DNA from: Cylindrobasidium torrendii FP15055 ss-10
Lineage: Eukaryota; Basidiomycota; Agaricomycetes; Agaricales; Physalacriaceae
Direction of reading: 5' to 3'
Length of the DNA: 64,000 nucleotides
NCBI GenBank assembly: GCA_000934385.1
Contig: KN880523.1
Coordinates: forward strand, 1 to 64,000
Below, in pieces: positions 47,589 through 57,243 of the stretch. The notes below the pieces were generated by a model, which had not been told where the DNA came from, searched no databases, and was given only the letters and a program-made list of their open reading frames with translations. Numbering within the stretch: the first letter of the stretch is position 1; each line of letters starts with the position of its first letter. The position numbers were made by a program, and so were the translations under genes.

Positions 47589-48554
47589 TTATTGTGTCTG
47601 CGTACTGACAACATCTGCAGCTAAACCAAAGTGGTCACTAACCCAGTCTGCTTCATGCCGCAGACCGATTCCAATACGCCTCACATTTGTTACTCTAAAG
47701 AGGGCCTGTGGGTAGTGACACACGATACGATCCATGCGGGAGTTGGGGAATCTGGCTTCCTCGGGACCATCGTGTCGTTGATCTCCCCATGTATGCCCTG
47801 TCTCCCTGCACTCTTCGCCAGCATCTACCAATCCCCGCTCATACACCCTCTCGTCCCAGTCCGAATCGATGGCATTCAGGTCTCCCGCAACGAACCCGCC
47901 CGCTGGATTGTCTTTCAAGCGCTTCGCACACTCAAAGAGCTGGCGAAAACGATGATATTTGTTCGTGGGCCCTGCGAGCGACTCCAAGTGAGAGTTGATG
48001 ATACGGAGGGTGTAGTTGCGCATGCGCACGTCGATTTCGATTGCGGACCTCTCCTGCTGGGTAGCGCCGTAGTGGAGGATGTGAGCGCCAAAAATCGGGA
48101 TGCTCTTGTGCACTAACGTGACATTGCCATAGTTGTAGTGTGGGCCAGGCCATTTCGATGGGTCAATTGGGGTAACATAGAAATACTGGCGGACCCAGTC
48201 AGTCTCTAAGAGTGCGGACAAACCAGCTGGGGTGATTTCCTGGAGAAGAATACAAGTAGGCCCAGGTGATTCGTCGCCGCAGTCGAGTACCATGAACTGG
48301 AGGGATCTGAGCGCCGTGAGAAGGCGGTTAGATTGGTCCTCAAATTTGTTGAAATCCAGATTCCAGGTAATCAGACGCAAATGGTCTGGGGGTCGTGTAT
48401 GGCGTCCTCCCCAGAGACCCTCGTTTGGATCTGAGGATATGACAACATGTTTCCACTTATGATGACTTGGCCGCCAGCGATGAACATGAAGCGTTTTCTT
48501 GATCGTTGAGTCCTGGGCAATGGTAGAGCTCAAGATAGAGGCCTGGTCTCCCAT
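47589..48554 (-). CDS. endonuclease/exonuclease/phosphatase enzyme, TDP2-like
   Basis: Magnesium-dependent phosphodiesterase fold. The start is placed at 48554 (MGDQASILSSTIAQ), giving 321 residues without introns; the frame is open upstream to 48773 but that part is hydrophobic, Cys-rich and unlike the family. Catalytic blocks in order: RLITWNLDF, CILLQEIT (metal-binding Glu), YNYGNVTLVHKS, RIINSHLES (His), GFVAGDLNAID, RMDRIVCH and WVSDHFGLAADV (Asp-His). The set of TWNxD, LQE, GDLN and SDH is closest to tyrosyl-DNA phosphodiesterase 2, which removes topoisomerase II adducts. A role in DNA repair is inference, and a phosphatase or deadenylase role is possible. Confidence 0.82.
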   Translation of the reverse strand: MGDQASILSSTIAQDSTIKKTLHVHRWRPSHHKWKHVVISSDPNEGLWGGRHTRPPDHLRLITWNLDFNKFEDQSNRLLTALRSLQFMVLDCGDESPGPTCILLQEITPAGLSALLETDWVRQYFYVTPIDPSKWPGPHYNYGNVTLVHKSIPIFGAHILHYGATQQERSAIEIDVRMRNYTLRIINSHLESLAGPTNKYHRFRQLFECAKRLKDNPAGGFVAGDLNAIDSDWDERVYERGLVDAGEECRETGHTWGDQRHDGPEEARFPNSRMDRIVCHYPQALFRVTNVRRIGIGLRHEADWVSDHFGLAADVVSTQTQ

Positions 48555-49190
48555 GTTGACACAGATGAAAAGATGGTAGAGAGTGTATAAGCAGCAGTGC
48601 CACAAGGGATCGCTGCAGACAGTGAGCATGGTCGCCACAACCTTGAGTAAAAAAAATGCGCACATGATTGAGGCCACAGAGGACGGTGTCGGACTTGATG
48701 TGTGTGGGTGTTGGCAGAGACCTGGCGGAGACGTCGAAATTGGATTCGTGGGATGATGGACGTCGGATAACAACGAGGACTGTCACACAATCAGGTTAGC
48801 TGTGAAGCACGCGGCGGGAACGCATCGTGACGAGCTAAACTCAAAGCCAAGACAAAAAGGGAAGTAAGGTGGGAAAGCTTCCCACGAAAAATAATAGCAA
48901 AAATGATACATAAGTATTAAAATGTGTAGGTAGGGTCTGACGCTCGCGTAGCCATTGCTATAGCCTGCATGCTCTATTCCCATCCACTTCCTCTCCGCTA
49001 ACCTGAATCGCCTATGTCCACGTATTCGAATAGTATTCGATGTGAGCATGGCACTGTCTAAGAGGTCGCAGTAGTGAAGAAAACGTTGCCGGGAAAAAGA
49101 TGAAATTTATACTCACCGATCGCTTGGTCATGCTTTGTCATCGACACACTAAATAACGCTTATCAGATATGCCATCCTTGGCTGATAACC
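48555..49190. other. divergent promoter region
   Basis: Lies between the phosphodiesterase and Tah18 genes. The left part could code in the phosphodiesterase frame but does not look like protein of that family. No other gene was seen. Confidence 0.4.
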
Positions 49191-51327
49191 ATGAGCGAAC
49201 CATTGATTTTGTTTGCTACAGAAAGTGGTAACGCACAAGAAGCGGCAGACTATTTGTCTCGCCAGCTCAAACGGATTTCTCTACCCTGTCGGTCGCAGAA
49301 TGTGGAATCGTACTCTCCCGTACGTCCACCGCCGCCGATGTCTGTCAGCGCCGTCAGTGACATTGAGCTTAGGACGAGCTCATCCATGAAACTGTGGTTA
49401 TATTTCTGGTGTCGACTACTGGCTCTGGCGTCGAGCCTCGAGCTATGACTCCGCTTTGGAACATGCTTTTGCGTTCAGACCTGCCTGCGGACCTCTTCGA
49501 CGAATTGCACTTCGCCGTTTTCGGGCTAGGTGACTCTTCCTACGAACGATTTTGCTGGGCCGCAAAGAAGCTCTCACGACGACTTGGTGGCCTTGGGGCC
49601 ATTGAGATATGCGAACGAGGTGAAGGAGACGACCAGCATATGCTTGGGTATGTCTCCCCTCATCTTGAGACATTGTTAGTGACTGCCACAAAGTACGGAT
49701 GGCGCACTATTTCCTTGGACAGAGAGTCTGTTATGTGTACTGGCGGGGCTATACGACGTTGAGCCTCCTGTGGAATCAGAAACGCAATATACCCTTCCTT
49801 CGCCTCGAGCAACTCTGTCACTTGCCACAGCAGTAGGGCCCTCTCCAGTCAGCCAGGCCAAGGCATCTCTATCACGAGACTCAACATACCACAATGCCAC
49901 GATGAAAACAAACGCACGCATGACGGCAGATGACTGGTACCAGGATGTTCGACGATTCGAATTCACCTTTGACGAGGATATAGAGTGCGTAAGTATCCCC
50001 CATTCGGGACCTGCGTGTTTTGACGTCTGTAGGTATCAGCCTGGTGATGTTGCTGTCCTTCATCCGTTACAGCTAGCCGATGAAGTAGAAAGTTTTCTCA
50101 CTTCAATGGGATGGGGAAACATAGCAGATGAGCCCTACTCAATAACCCATGTTGACAAGAGTAAGTCCTTGAGCGTGTCCCTGGGCATCTCGTTTCACAC
50201 TGTTTAGCTCAGTCCATGCCATCTCATGTTCCTGCTCAAACAACTTTGCGCGAACTCTTCACGCGATATTTATCCTTCACCGCAGTCCCACGACGAGCGT
50301 TCTTCCTGTATCTCCGCCATTTCACTACCGACAGTATAGAGCGCGACAAGCTCGACGAGTTCCTTTCCTCCACTCCTGAAGGCGCCGAGGATTTATACGA
50401 CTATGTTTACAAGGTTCGACGCACAATATTTGAGATCCTCGGAGAATTCCACGGTGCCCGTGAAGGGCTCCGGGACAGACTAGACTACCTATTCGACATA
50501 TTCCCGCCTATCCGACCGCGCGAGTTTTCCATTGCCAGTTGTGCGGGTGAAACTGGTCGGACGAGGCAACTTGAACTGTGTGTCGCCATTGTCAAGTACC
50601 GCACGCGACTGAGGCAACCGCGGCGGGGATTGTGCACTGCGTATATGGCAGACATGAAGCCAGGCATGCAGATCACGCTATTGTCTCTGCTGCTGTTGAT
50701 GTGGCCGTAGGTGACCAGGTCATGATTGGGCTCAAGAAGGGCTTCATCAAGCTGCCCGACAAGAAGGACACGCCAATCATCTGCATAGGACCTGGTACTG
50801 GAGTTGCACCAATGCGCTCCCTCATCCTCCAGCGCATCTCAGAGGGCATATACAGTGAGCGCTGCCCAGTTATGAAAGGCACTTCTCCTCAACGCCTCTC
50901 TAGATAACACACTGTATTTTGGCTGCCGATCTACAAAGAAGGACCATCATTTCCAGAGCGAATGGGAGTCCCTTGCAAAGGAGGACAAGCTTACTTACCG
51001 AGTCGCATGTTCACGGGATGGGCCCGAGGGTGTCAAAAGGACATATGTCCAGGACCTCATCGAACAGGATAAAGCGCGAATTTGGGAACTAATCGAAGCG
51101 CAAGGCGCATGGGTGTATATTTCTGGGTTCGCCACTTGCGACGCCTCATATCTGTGTCGGAAAGATCTAACATGTCGTAAAGGTCGTCCAACAAGATGCC
51201 AACAGCTGTGAAGGCGTCGCTAGCGCTATGCGCCCAAGAGTGCGGTGGAATGGTAGAAACTGAAGCAAAGGAATACATACGGACTATGGAGCGCGAAGGA
51301 CGCTTGACCGAGGAGTGCTGGAGCTAA
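49191..51327 (+). CDS. TAH18: NADPH-dependent diflavin reductase Tah18
   Basis: Passes electrons from NADPH through FAD and FMN to Dre2 for cytosolic Fe-S cluster assembly. The flavodoxin domain starts at once (LILFATESGNAQEAADYLS), then VIFLVSTTGSGVEPRAM and FAVFGLGDSSYERFCWAAKK. A linker ends in YQPGDVAVLHPL; the FAD domain has FFLYLRHFTTD, RPREFSIAS and, after a splice, GDQVMIGLKKGFIKLP. The NADPH domain has CIGPGTGVAPMRS, LYFGCRSTKKDHHF, YVQDLI, YISGSSNKMPTAVKASL and ends in TEECWS. About eight introns are implied. One of them (50664-50710) seems to use a GC donor, since only CCAG|GC...TAG|GT restores the KPGDQV join. Length and order match the family. Confidence 0.92.
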
Positions 51328-51452
51328 CTTGGCATCTCGAACTTAGCTGGCTCTTTTGCGCCATTGTGATTCTGTACATTGCTGATAAATTTGTATGCAT
51401 TGGCCTATCCTTGTACATGACATGACCTCTTCTGTCAGACAAACTACGGCGT

Positions 51453-52442
51453 CTACAGTTCCACCGTTTCTTTGTGCTTGAATTTGCGTCCCGCACGGTC
51501 GGTAGACCGAAAGCAGAACTGATTGCCATGCAGATCGAAAGCCATGTGTGGGCGATCCAGGACGGTGCCAACAGTGTTGTCTACTGTAGGTGGCACAGAT
51601 ACCGGGAGAGTAGAGTAGAGCGGTATTGGGAGGGTAAAGATGGATTTTGCTTTGGGTATTACTAGAAAGAATGAGACTTCAGCGCGACGAAGTGAGGAGG
51701 ACAGACGTTTAACGGCATTGGTCGCCATGATAATGGCAAATGTGTTCTCTGTTTCGTGCAACACTATGCCGGAGATGCCCACGAGAGACGGATTTTTACT
51801 TTGCTGGACTATGAAGCGATGAGGGAGAGCCGCATTGTGATACAATACACGTACCTGTGAGAAGGGCGCCATGCATGTCTGCTTTGAGAAGCTTTGGATG
51901 CATGGTGGATGAAGAAGGCATATCGCGTGGTGTCGGCGCTCGTGGAGGAGACGGCGTTTGTTGCAAGCCAAGCAATTCTGACATGTAGCCCATCCATAGG
52001 TGATGCAACGGACGAAATAATTCGAACCTTCAAATGTTTAGACATCATTATGGCACTCTCAACGCGTATAACGCACTTTCGTTGGGCCTCGTCCAGCTTC
52101 CATACTATCTTTCCCTCTTTCCGCTTGGCAATGCTCGCGCGCTTCTTTTCCTGATTTGCTTTATGTCGCGCACGCCGCTCAGCGCGTTCCTTCTTGCTTC
52201 TGCTATCCTTCAGCGGGTTTTCGAGTACTATCTTCCGCCCGTGAACCCGCGACGCGTAGACTTCAGCGGGGTCGGATGCCGTGGTAAGATTGGATTTAAC
52301 ATAATCGGCAGTAAAGCTCGTTGACGCGTCGGATGGCTGGCATAGGGTCAGAGGCCAATTCACATCCGCCGTGAGACATCAGTACCCCGGCCGCTGGATA
52401 CGGTTTGTATATGTTAATTTGATTTTTGTTGGCAGAAGACAT
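51453..52442 (-). CDS. POP4: RNase P/MRP subunit Pop4 (Rpp29)
   Basis: Protein subunit of the tRNA 5'-processing enzyme RNase P and of RNase MRP. The first exon, 52442-52386 (MSSANKNQINIYKPYPAAG), is joined over a 49-base intron to 52336, giving FTADYVKSNLTTASDPAEVY and RVHGRKIVLENPL. A strongly basic helix follows (KKERAERRARHKANQEKKR). Splicing then gives KFELFRPLHHLWMGYMSELL. The Sm-like UPF0086 domain reads SKNPSLVGISGIVLHETENTF, VIPKAKSIFTLPIPL, AFDLHGNQFCFRSTDRAGRK and ends FKHKETVEL, the usual end of the family. It converges with TAH18 over 125 bases. Confidence 0.9.
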
Positions 52443-52990
52443 GAGCGAGAGATGGAATTCGATCGACTTGTCTCCGGTTACATTTGGACTGTGCCACAAG
52501 GTCGGTCGCTGCGAGGTCGCTGCAGCCCAGTCTCGTCTCGAGCCCGCCGTATTCTCGCATTTCTGAGTATCTGCATCTGAGCCACATGGCGTCCAGATCT
52601 GCTGCTCCAGTTTCCAGCCTTTCCAGGCCGCAAAAAATAAAAGGGTTGCTTTGATAACCTGTTTCTGATGGCGGTAACAGTGTTGCCTGAGTAGCAACGA
52701 GGTGTTTGAACTTTGTTGCTTTCGCACTCCCTCCTTTACCCAATGAGTGTGTTCGTTGTCTCCCTTGCTTGTACGCACTCTCTTTCATTCCCAACTACCA
52801 TCCGCAGCACGACAGCGTTAACCTACTCTAATCAGTCCTTTCCTGCAAGTAAAAGCGCTCCTCGGCGCCAGTCCGCTGCGGTTTATTCCATTCTTTCGCA
52901 CCACATTCTCTTCGCACTTCTTCAGCTGGCCTCTGGGATGCTCTGTCTGATTTGACAATCCAACAACTGTACATATATATTCAGGATTAC
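52443..52990. other. divergent region between POP4 and membrane-protein gene
   Basis: Short frames on both strands (for example 52742-52955) lack motifs. It probably holds both promoters. Confidence 0.4.
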
Positions 52991-55129
52991 ATGGGATCGG
53001 TCTGTCTTTCCGCTGCGTCTATTCTGCGTTGCTCCCCGCTTTCGTGGACGGAGAATATTGTCATCATTGTCCCGCCAGCAGTACAACTGTTGATTTCGTT
53101 CTTGGTCATACGGACACACGGGCGCAACGGCAGGTGCGTAGTCAAACTCCCATTCTCACCGACCAATCTAACGCCCTTTTCAGTAAATATTCGCATCTCC
53201 TCATCATCGAATCATGTATATCTCTCCTCCTTGCCATCCTGGATCTCGTCTCCCACACCCTCCCCGCTGTGCGGGACGTTTTACCAACCTTCACCGCTCT
53301 GGATATTGCTTTGGGTACGTTGACAACCCCTTACCATTCACATGGCCCACTGAACATGTCCGCAGGAGCATTATCGGTCCTCCCAATCACACTTTACATG
53401 CTGTTCCTCTTCTTATTTGTGCGCTCGGAAGCTATGAGCCTCGTACCGACGAATTCCCAAAAGACCATTCTGGCTAGTTTTGCGCTATTCATCCCTGCTG
53501 TTGCTGTCCTAAACGAAGTCGCATCGCTGTTGGACATTCATCGCTGTAGGTTTTCAGGAGAAAGAATTGCGCTGTGCCTCTGTGCTGACATATCCCTAGC
53601 CCGTTCCAGTGGGAGAGTTGTTGTCGGATTCAGGAATGGCCAAGATCAGTCCGTTGAAACCTCCCTCACGCTGGCTGCCTTCGCTACGTATCAAGCAATG
53701 AGCTTTGCTTTGGTATTCTCGAGGCTCATCAAGGCTATCTTGACCCAGAAGTCCTCTGAAAAGTATCAAGTCAAGGGAACTGGCTGGATTACCGCTGGCG
53801 TCAAGATCGGGGCAATTGAGACGGTTGTGGGTTTCGCTGAAGCTGCTTTCCCGGAGGTGTTATCCCGGCGTATCTTGCGGCTCATTGGGCGCGCTTGTAT
53901 CGTTACCGGTATCATCAAAGGGTGTGTTGTTGCAAGCTCATTGGGCTCTCCTCACTGACTGCATTCATCGTAGACTTGATGGATTCGCCGATGGCGACGC
54001 ATGGAGTCGCAAGGCGATCAAAGGGCCTCTCCTCATATCCGCGCCTCAACACAACACATTTCGACAGCTTAGTCCCACGGCAACAAGCTTCCACACCGCC
54101 CCTCGTGCTTTGGGCCCAAACGAGAAAGCCGGACGTGGATTAAAACCCCGCGCGACAACAGGCCTGGCTGGTCTAGAGCAATTCCGAGACCAGCAATCCC
54201 ACGTCGACTTTGCTGCTGCAAAGCGCGTTACCATCCATGTCAGCGGCAAGGGCGCGCCTGAGCTGCATATGCGGTTCTCTCTGCTCAACATTCCCAGCCC
54301 CGCACTTATTGCCGAACAAGCGAAGAAACGCCTCGATACGGAGAAGATGAGCGAGAGTCTTACTCGATTCAACAGTCAACACTCGTCTAAGAGAGCTCGT
54401 TCGCCCAATATGTCGATCATCCCCGAATCGCCCGCGGTTTCTACCAATGGCGTGACCCCCATCATTGCCCCGTCGGTCGAGGACACCCTTCAGCCTCTTG
54501 TCCCCGGAAAACAGCCCATTCAGAAGCGCCTGAGTGATGTCTCCACGCCCGACCTGGTAGAGGAGCCCCAAAGGCCTTCAGAAGAACTGTTTACGACTCC
54601 CAAGCGCCCCAACTCCAAGTATCACCTACCGTCTCGCGCCAGCAAACCTGGGTCGGTGCACACCCCCTCGTCGAGTGTGGGCACGATCAATAGTCTTGGT
54701 TGGTCGAAGGCAGAATCCGTCCAAACGCCTGCGACGGCTCACACCGCAGGTAGTTCGTTCGGGAATTTCGCGCGCTCGGCAAAGGTTCGCGAAGTCCCAA
54801 GCGAATGGCTCGGCTCCATGAGCACTGACAGGGTCTACAAGGACGAAGTAGCCAGACGACCAAGGCAGTCGGGTAGCTCTGTCAACTGGGTGCGCAGCCC
54901 GAATGATCCTTCAGTGGTGACGCCTTCTGGAGAAGGAGCACCAAGTCCACTTAGTCAATGGAGGAGTGGGATGAAGATAACGGGGATGGGCAACGCCCCG
55001 AGGAAGTTTACACCGTCACCGCAGGCTGGCGGTGGACGAGGAAGCCTCCATGTTGCGCCTATCCTCATCCCCCCGCCAAGTGGATTCAAACCGAATGTAG
55101 AAATTATCCAGACAGATAGTCCGGTGTAA
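52991..55129 (+). CDS. multi-pass membrane protein with long cytosolic tail
   Basis: Unknown function. Starting at ATG 52991 and joined across about five introns, the first half contains about seven hydrophobic segments: NIVIIVPPAVQLLISFLVI, LLIIESCISLLLAILDLV, LSVLPITLYMLFLFLFV, TILASFALFIPAVAVLNEVA, LAAFATYQAMSFALVFSRLI, ITAGVKIGAIETVVGFAEAA and RLIGRACIVTGII. The second half (about 370 residues) is soluble and disordered, with KRVTIHVSGKGAPELHMRFS as its only ordered-looking block, then many Ser/Thr-Pro sites and FTTPKRPNSKYHLPS. The arrangement recalls seven-helix proteins of basidiomycetes, but I do not recognise a receptor family. The 54,xxx exon runs uninterrupted to the stop. Confidence 0.8.
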
Positions 55130-55370
55130 TTGAGAGGCTCGGAGGATGACATGGATATATACCGTAGTTTACTTGTCTGTCACATTTACATACTCGAACT
55201 CGATTGTTGTCGTATTACGGCTCAGAAGGAGACCGATTATGGATTATTCACCGCCCGAATACTCGCATGCAACTAGCTTTTAAAGCCACTGTCCACATTG
55301 TCCTGCCACGCGATCTCCACGTCAGTAACCGTACCAAGCGCGATCGTGCAGTGTTACTCGGCCACCCACC

Positions 55371-56983
55371 ATGAAGTTCTTCTCTGCGCTATTCACCGCG
55401 GCGCTTTTCGCAGGCGCGAGCGCCTCGAGTGTTATTGACCTCGACCCTTCCAACTTCGACTCCATCGTCGGCCAAGGCAAGCCTGGTCTCGTTGAATTGT
55501 GAGTGTACACATGCACGCGTTTCTGAGTCCATTGCTTACTTGGATATGTAGCTTTGCACCTTGGTGGTACGTTCTCGCTCGGTATTGATGCATTTCTTAA
55601 GCTCATGGGGTATCTAGTGGACATTGCAAAGTATGTGGATTATACATAGCCTGTTGATATTGTGCTGACTACGGCTAGAAACTTGCACCTATTTACGAAG
55701 AGGTCGCGGATGCCTTCGCACACAAGAAAGGAGACGTGTATGTAGCCAAGGTCGATGCGGACGCGAACAAGGAGTTGGGTGGGCGGTTTGGTGTATCGAG
55801 CTATCCCAGTGCGTCTTACGAGTGTAACATGCATAATCCACTAACTGTGACGCAGCACTGAAGTGGTTCAACGCCGATGGAACCCACGAACCTTACGAGT
55901 CTGGCCGTGACCTCGAAGCCCTGACTGCATTGTGCGTTCCACATCCACTCAACAAATGTCACCTCACCTTGGACAGTATTACACAAAAGACTGGTGTCAA
56001 GTCGAGCATCAAGCCTCCCCCTCCCCCTGCGTACACTATTTTGGATGCCACCAGTTTCGACGATGTTGCTCTGGACCCGACCAAAGACGTTCTCGTTTCG
56101 TTTACCGTGCGTGCAACTATTCCTAGAGTTGATCGCCTTGTTGACCTACTCCCAAGGCGCCATGGTGCGGGCATTGTAAAAACATGAAGCCCCACTATGA
56201 GAAAGGTTCGTCACACCCTCACGTTCATTGCATCTGTCCTGACCCCAACCAGTTGCCAAGACCTTTGAGAACGAGGGCAACGTACGCCTAAGAATGACCG
56301 ACAGTTGCTGATTATTGACTTCGTTTCAGTGTATTATCGCCAACGTAGATGCGGATGACAAGAAGAACAAGGACCTTGCGAAGAAATATGGCGTTACTGG
56401 TTATCCTACTCTCAAATTCTTCTCCAAGGACAACAAAGAGCCCGAGGCGTACGAAGGTGGCCGCACCGAGGCCGACTTTGTTCAGTTCCTTAACGAGAAG
56501 TGTGGTACCCAGCGCGCTGTTGGTGGTGGTCTGAATGACTTGGTGCGTTCTGAATACCTTACCTGACTATACAACTCACCTCCGCGTTCAGGCCGGACGC
56601 ATTCCTGCATTCGATGAGCTTGCTTCCAAACTGTTCACCGCTGCTGCCGACCTCAAGAACGCTATTGTGGAAGAGGCTCGCCAGCTGCTGACCACGGATG
56701 CCGCTGCCACCGCAAAGTATTACCTGAAGGTCATGGAGAAGGAGCTCGCAGGACCGACCAGCTATGTCCAGAAAGAGTCCGCTAGGTGCGCTCTTTGTCT
56801 CCAACTGTAAATATGAGCTGAGCCTTCTGTAGGCTTGGATCCATACTCAAGAAGCGCACTCTGGCGTCCGAGAAGCTTGATGAAATCCAAATCAAGGTCA
56901 ACATCTTGAAGGCATTCCAGGAAGCACCTAAGGAGGAGCAGGAACCAGAGGCAAAGTCTGAGCACGATGCATCCGAGTTGTAA
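55371..56983 (+). CDS. protein disulfide isomerase, erp38 type
   Basis: ER lumen thiol oxidoreductase. Signal peptide [19 protein letters not shown]. Two thioredoxin domains follow, each with APWCGHCK, then an ERp29-like helical C-domain ([19 protein letters not shown] ... [11 protein letters not shown] ... [15 protein letters not shown]). The first CGHC is assembled from a 15-base exon (55552-55566) and a 13-base exon (55618-55630) between introns of 53, 51 and 48 bases. The second needs the join [32 protein letters not shown] and [20 protein letters not shown] show the cis-Pro loops. The protein ends SEHDASEL rather than HDEL, so retention may be weak or use a variant signal. Confidence 0.94.
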
Positions 56984-57243
56984 CACTTGAAATCATACTA
57001 TGTACTTTGAATCTCAAGAACATTGTGATGTAAATGGATGCGAGCTGTGACTGGGGGAAGACCTCTGTCTGCTATTATGTACTTGGATCCAAATATCATG
57101 TGTACGGTTGAAAAGCAGATGCTGCCACTCGTACTCAGACGTCAACGTCTTGACAAAGACTCGATTGCTACTGAGAGTTCGGGACACCGGCAAGCTTACC
57201 GGATGTTTCTTGCCACCCACCACCACAGCCCGGTCAAGCTGGC

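Noticed and set aside
48555..48773. N-terminal extension of the TDP2-like frame
   Set aside because: It is in frame but hydrophobic and Cys-rich, unlike the family. The ATG at 48554 begins sequence that leads directly into the domain.
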